From: Lumbricus rubellus
Taxonomy: Eukaryota > Annelida > Clitellata > Crassiclitellata > Lumbricidae
Assembly (NCBI GenBank): GCA_945859605.1
Contig: OX243812.1
Location: 51,015,196 to 51,079,195 of the forward strand
Direction: 5' to 3'
DNA length: 64,000 nucleotides
In this document: piece by piece, positions 11,301 to 25,500 of the stretch
Layout: each line of letters starts with the position of its first letter
Numbering within the stretch: position 1 is the first letter of the stretch
The notes under the pieces: generated by a model
Seen by the model: the letters and a program-made list of their open reading frames with translations, nothing else
The model's database searches: none
Told to the model about the DNA's origin: nothing
Translations under genes and position numbers: made by a program

Positions 11301-14300
11301 TCACACATTTTAGCTCAAAATGTGCGCAAATGAATCCTCTACAGTTACCTAAAACGTCAAAATTTTATTCCAAACGCAAAAGTTTTATTTGGGAAAAACC
11401 TAGGGGGGGTGGTTACAACCCTTCCCCCTGGTAGCCCGAGGGTTAATAAACGGTATGGGAATTCCTCTACCATCTGTTAGCAAATGGTTAAGTTACATGT
11501 AGACGCTGTGATTAGCTCATGATTTGTACAAAGCAGTCCCTTCTGAATCGGGTCTAATGATATCTGAAGGAAGTTAAGTTACAAGAAATCAAACAGAATG
11601 AGTCCTATATAATTATCGGAAAATATAATATTTGAAGTAGGAACACGTCTAAATTTGCTATTGCGCTATAATAAACTATTCATTAGAGTGCAGATTCAAT
11701 GAAAAGTTATTTATTTAGTCTTACTGTGGTAGCATGCTGTAAAGTAACAGATCCGTTTTCTTTTTCTCCTCCTCCAGTTGTTCCGTTCTCTCCTGCACCA
11801 ATTCTTCCAAACTCCCAGCATACTTCTCCATCATCTTCAGCATGTTGTCCATTATATTCATGCTTAAAAGAAAGTATAAATAGCCAGTACACGCATGGAA
11901 ATCTTCCACAGGTACTAATGTTTTCCACAAACTTTATTGATGCTCACAAATAGTATGGCCTAACGTCGTTTGACGCAAAGTCCATCAGCATGAATTAAAT
12001 GTGAATCAAATGTTAAATGTGATTTTTCTATAGGCCAGGGCCGGCCTTAGCTATAGGCAAAGTAGGCAGTTGCCTAGGGCGCCGCGGTCCTTGGGGGGGC
12101 GCCGCGGCACCGGCGAATTAATTTTTTTACACTAGGCCTATATTCTTTTAAGCTCAAGACCTTAGCTAATGGAAACAATTTAAGATAATCATTGATTCAT
12201 TGCACCTGTTCAGGCTGCAGGCCTAATTCAATTTCAAAGACTGCATTAATTTTATATCGACAAAGAAAATTCAATATTTAACGGCATTCCATAATCTTTG
12301 CTTTAGGAGACAGAAGTTAGAATACGCGACGCTCAAATAGTGAAGATGCGTTGCAAGAAATGTATGAAATGGGAGTGAGCTTTGCTGAGTATGAACTTAT
12401 TACTTATGAAGATGAGATTACAACATTACAGTCTGCCATTTATTCAGATTCAACTAAATAGTCTAGTAGGGACGACGATGGGCAGTAGCTGAGGTAGGGC
12501 CGACCTTAGGCATAGGCAAAGCAGGCAGTTGCATGGGGCGCAAAGTTCTAGGGGGCGCCATTTTCATCAAAGAGGGCGCCATTTCCACAAGAGTGTATTT
12601 TAATACTTTTTAACTTATACCATTCTCCACAAAATTGAATATTATCCAGCCTTCAGTGAATCAGTGTACTAATAAAGAAATTATAATGAATTACTCAGTT
12701 TGGGGCGCCAAATGTATGCCTTGCCTAGGGCGCCATTTGGGCTAAAGCCGGCTCTGCTATAGGCTATTCCCATCAGCTGCAATAAAAAAATTGTGGTACT
12801 GATTATTATCGACTAAAGTCTATTCGTTCAAAATTTATGTTTGGACATTGTGACAACTAACTCCAGTTGGGCTCTACAATGTAGCATAGAATTTTAATAT
12901 TTGAGATAGACACCATCGGGAGATGCAACACGATCCTATAACCACTGCAGTTTTCTTGTATAATATTAGTCAGAATACTTACTGTCCCTTATAGAGTCCA
13001 AAATATCGGTTCTTTATTGCGCTAAAACTTGGTCTCAATCCAGGATCCTCGCTCCAACATTCACGAATCATCTCAATGAGTTTTGCATCGAAGATCCCCG
13101 TTGACGGAAGGTGTGGACGCACTGAGGGAATGTCGCCGTTCCTTACTCCCTTTATGATATCTAGCAACATATTATCATTGAAGTTCAATACTGCAATTAA
13201 AAAAAATTAGATTGCACCAATTTTGCACAAGCACTTCACTTATCTGTCGGCCGTTTGTTGCTTAGCCTAATGTCTTATTATTTAAATTAGGGCTGTTGTT
13301 CGATTAAAATTTTTAATTGAAATTAATCGCGCGATTAATTTTTTTAATCGCAATTAACGCCAAATTAATCGCAATACATTTCCGTCAAATATATTAATCT
13401 TACTATTTTCTAAGAACCCCTGAAGCATGTAATTTTAATGACTGAATGCATTCTTTCTATTGCAAACATATTCCATAACCTTTGGCTTAGGCCTATTTAA
13501 TCTGCATTTAGTTTATTGAACAGTTTTGTATGCATGACAGATAGAATTGAATTGAAACACTGTTCAAATAAGTCAAAACCTCAACATCCCGTTATTTTTT
13601 CATTTGAGCCACCTTTAATTAAAATGATATAGACCTAAATGAAAACCAGACAACCGTTTTCTGACTATCAAAATTAATTATTTATTCAGCCAATTATATG
13701 CAGACCAGTTTATTTACATTGGTCGGTTCAAGGGATGCTCTTATTAATTAACAACAATAGGTCTACTAGATCTATATTGAACCTCATTATTTTAGTCACA
13801 ATTTTTCACAAGAGGTTGCGGTTCTTGCCAAACCTCGTCTCAGTTGACCTTCTCTAAACATTTATCATTTGAAAGCCAGGTCTTGCCATCTCCTGGAGTT
13901 CAACCAATGTAGTCTGACGGAGTGAGGAAACAGGTTCAAGCAACTTTAGTGGACGATGCGATGCGGCCGATGTCGACGGCTCATCGTTAGCGTTTAACGC
14001 ATGTTAGGCGATAGTTGAGCAAAGAATTGCTACGATAATAGCCCACTCAAATTATTTTTTTTAATATTTGCGAAAGAATGTATCACTAGTTTTAAGTATG
14101 AGCCTTCCGTTTAAAACGAGTTTCTGCCTCTGATTTAATTTTAATCAGATCTAATTAACGTGCATGATTAATGCGTTAAAAAATTTTATCGCAAATTTTT
14201 TTAACGCGTTAATCGCGCGCGTTAACGCGATTAAATCAACAGCCCTAATTTAGATGTATCATCTATTTTGTTCTTAGAACAATAGTCTATGCGTTCTTCA

Positions 14301-16538
14301 TTTTGAATCATATAGGCCTGACACATAGAAAATTTGATCATCATACACTTTGCTTGAGCAACTAGGCTACATGTTTTATTTCGTTTACTAGACTTATTCA
14401 TTTTATTATACATAAAATGTACTCATACAATCATAGGCGTAGGGGACATTTCAAAGTTGGGGGGGCAAAAATGAGACTTTTGCCCGAAAAATTTTTTTCG
14501 TCCGGCCGAAATCTTAAGAAAAATTTCCGTTACGTTTTCCCGAAAATTCTGATGACCTTTTTCTAGTCATCCGGCCGAAATCTTCTGAAATTTCCCGTTA
14601 CTTTTTGCCCGAAAGGTTTTTTGTTCGGGCAAGTCTGATTTTTCGGGCAAGAAGACCCGGAAAAATAAAAAAAAGTTTAAAAATTTCAAACTTTTTTCTC
14701 TTTCCGGGTCTGCTTGCCCGAAAAATCAGACTTGCCCGAAATTTGGGGGGGCATTTGCCCCCTCTGAACCCCCGCCTCCTACGCCTATGCATACAATTAT
14801 AGAACTGCAAGCAGAACCACAACGTCATGGGGTTGACCAAGAACAGAATTTTGATTCGACACACGATCAGTGTTGCACGCAGTTAACTGAAGCAAGAAAA
14901 TCAACAAAGTGAATGTTGATGTTATAGGGGCAATAAGAATTGCGAAAGTTATCTCAGGACTTTTTAACGTGCAGTTGTATACACAAAATGTGCAGTTCTA
15001 AATGGATTTGTGCAGTTGTAGAAGCACTTCTGTAGGCCTACAGTTAAAACTAGCAAAAAAGGTCATTGTCCGATTGGAAGTAATTTACCATCGATGATGG
15101 GAAAGGAAAGAAGGAGTTGTGCAGTTCAAACAATTCCCTAAAACAGCCCTGAGTTATCTTATAAGGCGTAATGAAGCAACTTACTAAGTTGCAGCGCCTC
15201 ACCTCTAAACGTGACCTCCACACCTTGCATAAGAGGAAATGGTCCAGCTCTGAAAAGGATTTCCTGAGCAACAATCGCGAAACTATAGATGTCAGCTTTC
15301 TGGAATGAATGATTGGATAGTTGACATTTTCGCAAGATCTCTGGTGCCAAGAAAAGCATCGCTGATGACAACAATAACAGTAGATTAAGATACACTTTGC
15401 AACGTTTGTGCTTTATTATCAAACTTAATTCCGTGTAAGAAAACTGATGTTAAACAAACTCGAATGAAGTAGGCCTAACATGATTCAATATAACATATTT
15501 GTAATATTTTAAGTCATAGGGTCTGTGACATTTAGGCCTAGATTTTAGAGTGACCCAACCAAATTATTGTTAGTAACACATGTCTACTTTTTTTAAATTC
15601 TTCAATCTTCAAAAATGTAGTATAGGCCTAGTCTATTATAGCTCATAACTTTTGTTGTAGGCATATATATACACATATATTACTATGTCTATAATATATT
15701 CAAATGTTTATTATATAATTCTAATCATATCATGAATGTAGCTACATCATATCATGAATGTAGCTACTATGCCAATGCAACTTAATTAAGCTACAAGTCC
15801 ACATTTGGTTACCAAAGTAATCGTTGTCATGTTCAGTGTCGTTTGTCGTATTTCTGAATCGGATGAGTCCCCAATCAGTTATCTTAACCGTCCATCGACT
15901 GTCTATCAACAAATTTGATGTCTTCAGTCGTCCATGGTATTTGATGGGACTCCGGTGCAAGTAGTCCGTTCCCTGCACACGATATACGCGAAAAAACAGT
16001 TGCTTAAAATAAAGTACTAGAAGTAGTACAATAGCAGCTCAATCTGAAACTTCTACATGCTGAACAAAGTCGATTAGACTACTCGACAGACAGGCGTTGT
16101 TAGTTGTTACTGATTGGATAGGAATTACTGTCAATTAAGTTTAAATTGAATGTAATTGAAACTTGCCTTTATTATGTCACCGATGAATGAGACCTTGAAG
16201 TTGTTATCAAGCTTTATGAGCTCATCAGCCAGAATGTCCTGGAAAGTCAATTAGTAATGCTGTAGGCCTACTGTATTAACGATGGACAACCAATTTTAGC
16301 CAATAAATAGTAATATATTTGCTAAAAGTAACGAAGGAACTCTTACAGAAACTATTATAAACACAAACTTTTATTTTGAAATATCTAAAAAATGAATAAA
16401 TCGATTGAAAATTAAACGTCTTCTCCAAAGAGCTACCAAGAATTCCCTTATCAATGGGCGCTCGTGCAACCCGTAGAACTATTCCCTTTATATTTAACTG
16501 TGCTGCGGTTTTTTCAACCTATTTTTCTCATAAACGAA

Positions 16539-16570
<32 letters not shown>

Positions 16571-19500
16571 CACTGTGCCCCATAAAAAACATACCAAAAA
16601 ACGTTTCAAAAATCTTCTATAAAACTAAGCCAATTGTAATAAAAGTTTGTACGTTGTTTCTCAAATAAATTTGCCACAAAATATTTTACATTTTACTTAC
16701 TCACAGAAGGGGTTGCTGTTGGAGGCAGTGACGCAGACTAGGCGTATTTGGAAACATTTAAACAGAGATTAATAACTTATAGTTACATGTAAAATGGATT
16801 TCAGCAGCAAATATAATTTTTTAAAGAATTTAATATTGTTGAAGGGTTACAGTAGTCGTCGGTTGATAAAAGAGTTCCCGCAGAAGGGTTGGAATAAAAA
16901 TGGCCTCGATGTACTGCTGCGAAAGATTCGAAAAACGTCCAGCGTGGATCGTCAGCTCGGCAGCGGACGACCACGTTCGGTGCGCACACCAGAGAACATT
17001 GATGCAGTAAACGACCTTGTGCTAAGTGGCGGCCAAGGCTGAGAGCCTGCGTTCAAGCGAAGGGACATCACTTCGAACATCTTCTTAAATGAAACATTAC
17101 TTTTTCTTATTTAACATTAGACTTACTTACATGCGTTTCATGACAAATCTTTTTGGTGTGTTTTTTTATGGGGCACAGTGTATATACATTATTATACATA
17201 ATTACAATATACATGTTTTATACTGAGCTGTTGTTACAACCCGTGTAGAACCCGACCTTGAGGCTACGCCTTGAGCAGTACGTCGTCAAAAAACAGAATC
17301 TAGTTGGTTCAATGCACAGTCCGATGAAAGTGTTCAGATTCTCGTGGTTCAGATCGCGCATCTAAAAAATCCAATTTCAAAGAAGTCCATAAGTAGGCTA
17401 AATAATATTTTATTCTAAATTGCTACACAGCTATTTGGAGTTGGGCCGACGTGGTGCTGCTGTATCCAACGATCCAAGGAAGATGGCTTAACTCTTCCAG
17501 ATGCTTTCAATCTGCACTGCATCTGCATGCAGCGTTTTAACGCCCGATGCTTTAGAGGTACCTTTGCATCTCACCCCGGGGACGAGAACCATGTAATACA
17601 AGCTCGAAAACACTTCTGTTTTTAGTTTAGTGTTTAGCCTGAGTGGTCTGTTTAAAAACCAAAATAAAAACAATAATAGATCTTATTATAATACTAGAGT
17701 AATAATTTTACAATCCCATGGGATCATAATTTTAAGTACATTGGAGAATAACAGCAATAATGGTTTTTATTTTTACGTCTCCGGATAATTTTTGAAATTC
17801 CAAGGGATCTGAGGTTCCTCGGATAAAAAAGGAATAACAATACCAATTATTCAAAAAAATATTAGCAATAATAATTATACAAAATAATGTTGTATTGCTA
17901 TTCACGCATTGAGGTACAATAATGAGCAGTGGTCCTTTGGTATTTCCATTTTCCAACGAATGAAATATTGTTACCGCGTTGGTAGCTAGCAAGCCTAAGC
18001 CTACCGTTTTTAGTTCGAGAAGGTCTTGGCCAGATAAGGTAATAGTGTCGCATTGTAAGTATTTGATGGCTACTGTATGCTCGTTGTATGAACCAATCTG
18101 AATGCTCTGAGCATCAGAATGTGTCGGTGTCCTCGCAGTATCGCATCCGCTCGATTCTAAGAAGTCAGCCTGAGGACAAAGCAGAAAAGAAACAAAAGAC
18201 CGTTTCAATTTTTAATAGGGAGTCAGAAACTTCTAACTCAGCAAGATACTCTAGTTAGTGAGACCTATGAAGTACCGTATAACAAGAAGTTAATTCAACA
18301 CACCGCCAAAGATCCTTGAAAATCAGCACTATAAGGTATACCCCAGCAATCGAACAATAGGCCTACTTTAAAATGCGTCTATGAAGAATCCTTTTAGATC
18401 GTGTTCCACTTAGCGTTTGAATAGCACTTCAGAAATTGTCAAACCTGTTATTACGATTGCATTTACGCAGTAATGTGACTATTTTTTACTGTTATTCGCC
18501 GCTTTAGAAAATACTGGAATTACTATTGTGACCGAACATTTATAATAGCGCCTGATATGCTTCAGGTTGACTTCCTACTCTGCTGACCTTGCTGAGATTG
18601 GTGGTGCTCATGTGGCTGTTGTTGACGATGATGTCTTTGTGTTTCACTTTCCATTTCATCATGGCCACCTGTTCTTGAAAGTTCTTTCGTCTTCGATACG
18701 ACGTGCGGTGAGCAACAGTAAAATAAATGTCTTAATTATCTTTTGATTTTTATTATATTTTATGGGATAGCATTACAAATAGATAGCTAATCCAAGTAAC
18801 GTTGCCATTATTTTGCAGACTGACTTTGCTCTGGTGAAGAAGTTAAAGAATCTGTTGTTAGCGATTGTGTTCATATTTCTTAATGGCACTTCGTTACTTA
18901 AGATAATAAAATGATGGCGTTACAATTTATAGTTTACGACATAGATTTATGCGAAAGCTACATGTATTTAACGACACAATATATAATTAAGTCGTTGATT
19001 ATCGTCGCCCTCCCCTTCCTCTAGACTTGGGACTGGCACTAGCAGTAATTAGGGCAGTGGAGGACTAATTTTGTTATGATGCATGTTGCCACGCACTGCT
19101 CCATTCCTTGTCGCAGTATAGGCTTATTTTGATTGTTTGGTATTAATATTATATGCATGTACCCAAATGCAATGAATTCGAATGTAATGAGTATTTGCAC
19201 TGTATGCCTACAGTTCTGATTGCATTATACCGTATTGCATGGAAATGTATTTTTTGCTTTGCATTTGGCCTATGTGTATGGTAGGCCTATAACGTAAATG
19301 CACCGAATTCTATAGGCAGGCCTATATTAAATACGTGTGGTATTTCTTAGCATTCTGAAGCTTGTTCTCTGATTGTGTGGAAGGTGAGTTCGGATGATGA
19401 ATTCTGTGCTCGAAGGCAGGTCCATTGACTTTTAAGCCATACATGGATTAGATGCGCGAAGTGAGGTGGTTCCCTGTTGCCATCCTCTCGGACAATAATA

Positions 19501-22500
19501 TTTATAGCGAAGTGGCTTGAGGCAGATTCGAACCTGCGACCCTTCGGCCAAAATATGCATAGCATACAGCTACATGACCGCGTCCCACCAAAGGTGTTAT
19601 GTTTCGACATCGATCTTTATAATAAGTTTTTAAAGAGCAGCGTAGATTTCAACTTCTATATAATAAGTTTTTAAAGAGCAGCGTAGATTTCAACTTCTAT
19701 ATAATAAGTTTTTAAAGAGCAGCGTGGATTTCAACCTGTAGAAGTAGCATCCAATGCTCACAGCCGTAAACAAAATTAGAAACACAACACTGACGACGGA
19801 CCAGAGATATTCTGGAGCTACAAAAAAGAAAATGATCGTACGACGTTAATGAAAATCTGAGCACACCTTCACTTAATAGTGGTAAGCCTAGGCCTAAATG
19901 TACAATTGTAGGCTTGTAGCCTATAGGCCTATACAAATAGGCCTACTGAGACTTGTCATAAATATTAAGACTTGTAATGTGGAAACTCACTCCTTAGTTG
20001 GTCTAATATTAAGCTTAGTAAAACTAAAACTCGTTTGAAATAATTAAGACAAACTCATTAGTAAGCCTCAGATTGGGAATGGGCAAGCATTGCATTGGGC
20101 ATATGAGTTAAAGATTCTTAAGTAGTGTCATATCCAACTATATAATGTGAGAGCTGTTTATTTTAGTGTTATTTGGCAATATTTGCTGGTGGACACGGAC
20201 TTTCACTTCCTATAGGCCTACATTATGATCCTTGTTATACACTTCGAGTAGCCTACTCAATCAAATGCTTTATTCATCGAATGTTTGGCATAACAGTAGT
20301 GCCACTAAATCAAAAACGCTGCCTCTTTCTTCTTATAACGACTGTTCAAAAACAGTAGGCCTACTTCTCAAAGTAGGCCTACTTACTTTGAGAAGTAAGC
20401 AAAAACTCTACATTTGCATGAGTATACTGATCACATCATCAGGGTTTAGTGAGATACGAAGCAATGTTTTCACTTTTGCTACGACCAGTTGCAAAAGGCA
20501 TTAGTGTAACCTAAATACATGTATCTTTTGCTTGACCGCTCAGTGTTGCAGTAAATGCATTAGCCTATACATAACAGATTCGACGACTTAAATGACTTAC
20601 GCGCAAAGTTAGGCCTATATAAACAGAGCTCGTTAGCAAATCCACAAACTGGTTGATCGTTCGGCAGAGTGATGTCGACATAAACTCTTGGAGTCTGTGA
20701 AATATAAATAAGAATAATTGCAGCAAATTGTATCGCATGCAAAGTGAAACGTAATTGCGTGATCAGGTTTGGTAATTAATTAATACATCCGTCATTAATT
20801 AACTTTGTGAAATGCATTTTATTGTTTAGCAATATTCATAGACGGAAATTTTTTAAAATGCTGTAATAATCACATAATAGGTGGCTAATTATACGTTACA
20901 CACTGTGTCGAAGCTCTATGGCTTTGCTCTTTGGATAGATTAGTAACTATTACAGTGGCAAATTAACTGACACGTCCAAATTAATTTCCTTACTCATTCT
21001 ATCACCTTTGCAAATGATTTAGCGAATGTACCGATCTTAAATTGAATGAACGAGATACGAACTCTCTTAAAAATCTGAACCGTATCTGAGAAATTTTTTG
21101 CTTGACCCCTCTGTTCAGTGGCAAGGTTTCTTTGTGAAAAGGTCAAAATAAATCTGAGAGCTTTCCGCCATGAAATCATTTCCACAGGCCATGGAATAGG
21201 TGGTTATTCCTGGGACTCTTCCTATTTAAAGCATTTTTATTCAACTCAAAACTGTGTATTTTGTCGTCCTATAGAGTCTGCAGCGCCTCTAAGTAGTCCC
21301 CTTTAAGAGGCCCTACATAAATTCATGAATGAATTATGAATGAATGAATGAAAATAAAGTGCATGGTCGTTGTGTTTGACATTCACCAGCCATGGCGAGC
21401 ATTCTGTGGCGTTGCTTGCCGCGTCTGTAAGTGGTACGACCATGTGCAACTTGTAGGTATTTTTGTCGTCTGGTAGGTAGTACACGTTGTAGTCCATTAT
21501 ACGGTCTGTGTTGTAGTCGAGCACGACCTCGCCTGTAACTCCTTAGAAAAATTTAAAAATCAAAAATAAAAACACTCATTTTGATGCATCGATTAGCCGC
21601 TATCGGCTAATAAAATTCAGCTGACTATATTTGTATTTGGATTGAAATCATTCGAAAAGGAATTAGAAAATATTCCAATCATTCTAAATTTCTAAAATGA
21701 ATTAGAAAGTATTTTAATCATCCGACAAGGAACTAGAATGTAGGCTACTTATCCAGCAAGACACTAATAATCATCCATGCATCAACAAACTAGAACAAAC
21801 GCCTAATGCAGTATTCTAACCAGAAAGAAAACCCATCCTAATCATTTTGCAAGCAAATGGATAATCTTTTTCATTCGAGATTCAAGCAGATTAGTCTACT
21901 CTTTACTTTCACGTGAATCTATTAATCTGATAAGCCTACGTAGGCCTACTTAATTTGCAGTTGAAAATTTCATCGCTCACCTTAGCCCACTTGTTCAACG
22001 GTACAAGATCTCTCAAGATTTTAAGGACTACAGATTGGTTTCCAAAATGCCATATATTTATTTATATATCATATTCATGTTTTATGTGTCCTTTACCTAA
22101 ATAGGCCTAGTTGACTTAAGAATTTAAACTACTCAAACACTACAGTACACCAGTGTAGGCCCTATTGAAAATACATTCATATAATCATAGACCCACGTAG
22201 GCCTATATTGTAGACGTCAGCGTTAGACCTACATAAAATAGAATAGAGGCATCTCTAGGAGTTGTGACAAATGAATCCTCTTCGTTTATTTTCTAATGCA
22301 CTTCCTGTCACGAGAGTTCACGTGACGTATCGTGTGGTGACGGGTTTAGGCTAAGCTTAATTCTTGTGACGCCCAATTTTAATGGCGTCCTTAGCAGCAA
22401 TATAAGGAGACTGCGTCATTCCAGACGAATCTTAACATGCCATACCCAATTACCCATTATTTCATTCGTCATGGCATCTCTTTTTTGCATCTCTTCCGAT

Positions 22501-25500
22501 GTAAAGCCCTTTCAAATCTACCGTTAATGAAACCGATTATTGACACGGTATTTGATGCCCTTACCACTTCTATAATCAGGTCTGCAGCTGTCTCTGGTTA
22601 ACTGCAATGTCAAACGTGAAGCATAATATGCAAATATGACAGCATTCCAAAATGGGTTCCACATTATTCCGAGGTAGCATAAGCGCAGCGCAAGCGGGAG
22701 TCCATTCAATGTGGCGGGGCCTAACACCGAGAAGGTCGATTCTTCAGTCTTCATGCCTGCTGCCTGCCATTGATTGTTGCACAACAGTTGCTGATAACAT
22801 CATGCAGCATCGGAAACTTTCAGAAAAGTAATCCTGTTGCGAGGTCTTAGACGAATCGCGGGTAACATGCAAGACTTCTACAAATGGCATAGTATAATTA
22901 TGTTTGACCTCTCACATAAATGACAAGGACCTTAAATTTTTTATCCGCTGTGATAAGAAAGTCACACTCCTTTTGCGGACTCTGTAACGTGAACGTGAAT
23001 TCCTCAGCAAAGTCTGATGAGCAATGTGTCTTCCATTATATTGGCAGGAAGCAATTAGTCTACATGAAGAATGTGTCACGCGTACATGTAGCTACGACGA
23101 TGACAATGTCGTGCAAATTCGTGCTGCATTTTTCTTGTTTTCGACAGCAGTAGGCTACATAATATGATCGCAATTCATAGTTTGCCAACAACCTCTTTTC
23201 CGTTCTGTCCTTAGACTTTTTTAGAAGCACTGATGGCCAGAAAGCGGAATGAAACCTATAGCGTAGCTTCTGAGATGCATTAGCGGAATGAAGCGAACGA
23301 AGCGGGTAGAACATTTGATTATTTTCATTGATTCATTGCGTGGATATTTAAGGCATAAAATTATAGCACTCTGAAAGGCGACTGCTTTTGAGCGATCATT
23401 ACGCCAGCAAGACAAAGTGAGAGTGCCTACTTGTGCCTATTATGCAGATGACATAAATAAAGGCGAATTACCTTGAAAACTCCAGAATCTTCCAATATCC
23501 TGGTAATTATTACCGTCACGGTAGTTGCAACGTCCATCTGCTAACAGTTTTTCTGTCAGTAAGAGGTATAGGTAGACGGCGTCGTACAGCAAGAGAGCGT
23601 ATTTGGAACCCTACAACGTCAATTTTCTTAGACCTTTAGAATCCATTGAACAATGCAAAAACGTTTCGAGCTTAAGATTCTAATGCCTGTGCATGCGTTA
23701 TTGTCTAGCAGTCCAAGCCCCGATTTATCTTATGTAGCTTTGTGTGCCAGGGCCAACGCCGTCCGTTCCAGGCCGTAGAATCTGCCGCGTATAGTGACCT
23801 GGTTGTCTCTGTGGCTTGAACTTCCGTCTTCCGCAGTGCTGCATGAAAGCTTTGCTATGGTCGGTTCATCTTTATAGAATAGGGTTACCTTGCAGGCCGC
23901 TCTGTAAGGAACTTCTTGATCTTTATTTGCCTCTTTTCCGAAAGCGTTTGAAAATCATTCTCTTTGATTGTGGCTTGTTGCGGTCAGTTCTGGAGTGCCT
24001 CTGAGGAGTTTCTATTGAAATGACGCCATATAAATTAACGATCACAATAACGAGTCAAAGCGGATTTACTATCATGAATGTCGCTAAATGTCACCAATTA
24101 CTGTATTGAGTGTAACACAAAACAGCATAAACGAAAGAGAACATGCATATAATTATAAGCTTACTTTTGATGCAAAGACGTTTATGATACATTTAAGATA
24201 CATTGACTATGATGAATCACTTGCCGTGAGTCCTTTCTGCAAAGTTCCGGAGTAGTTCCAAGGTGGTTCTGCCATCTTCTGCGGAATTGCATTCAGAATC
24301 CTCGCTTCAGCATCCTCGTCCTCTTCCATTCGTGCAGATAACTTCGTGAGGATTAAGCCAAATTAAGACCATTACAATTGAAATTAAGTATCTCTGAATT
24401 GCAACTGCTATCCAAAATTTTCATAGCGCCTGCCCCTCCTGTGAGACCATAGGCGCTTACAAACTATCGACGGAAACAGTGGCGGCGCCAATATTTCAGT
24501 TTGGGGGGCTGAACTCTCGGAAGAAATTTCCATTTTCATTAGCCCAAAAATTTCTGAGGACCTTTTTTAGTCTTTTGGTCGAAATCTCGAGAAAATGTTC
24601 CATATTCGTCGCCAAAATTTCTGACGACTTTTTTAGTTATTTGCCTCGGGTTTTTTTTCGGGGGTGTTGATCATGGAAATATTTCATTTTTACATGTCAA
24701 AAACCGGATAGCAATTTTTTGGGGGGTCCCCTCTGGCGCCGCCACTGGACAGAAAGCTAAGATCGAACGAATGATCTGCAAGTACCAGTGGTAAAAAATG
24801 AGTAAGGTATGGTGGTACGTGTCGTAAGGTGATAAAAACTATTAGGTCTATTATTCTAGAAAATTAGACGGACAATTGCGAGACTTCTGTGATGCACTTT
24901 GATGGTCGGGTTCATTGATATGTACTATAATAGTTACTGGCTAGGTAAGCTTTAATTAGCCATCCAGTAACTATATAGTACATATCAATGGTCGGGCTAG
25001 AAGAACAACAAGGTCGGCCTGTGCGGCAGGGTGGAATAGTAAGATATAATTATTATTGCTAAACTAAATTACTAGACTTTTTGAAGATCTACGCAAGATA
25101 TCAGTATCGACGCTAAAATAGAGCGCCTATATTGAAAATTTCAGCAGAATCAAGTATTATTATTACCGTTTGCATTATTATATCAGGTAATGTCTCATGT
25201 TGAACAATTTTACCGCCACCACAGTACATGGAGCACTGTTTAACCATATAGCCTATAGGCCCAGTTTTCTAGCATTTCCCCAAATGTGTACTTACTTGCT
25301 GAGACGCACTGCTGCGTCCTTGAAGCTTGACTAAATTGCATCAATTATCCTATCCAATGTATCCATCTAATTTCGTTCGTAGCAACGTCCACATATTAAT
25401 CAAATTAACGGACAAAGTAATGTATTGCGGCGCAAATTGTATCAAATTAAGGACAATAATTATAGTCGTAGGTCATGCAGCACACTGAGAATGATTATTA

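Noticed and set aside
14598..14864. Overlapping open frames on both strands rich in Arg/Lys/Phe
   Set aside because: They arise from the mirror-image interior of a hAT MITE with an exact 8-bp duplication.
17732..18208. A 158-residue single-exon protein
   Set aside because: Only 18005-18169 is coding, as cyclase exon 12. The rest of the frame is intron read-through on both sides.
19347..19610. 87-residue minus-strand frame
   Set aside because: It covers a tRNA-derived SINE-like sequence and has no splice sites in phase with the cyclase exons.
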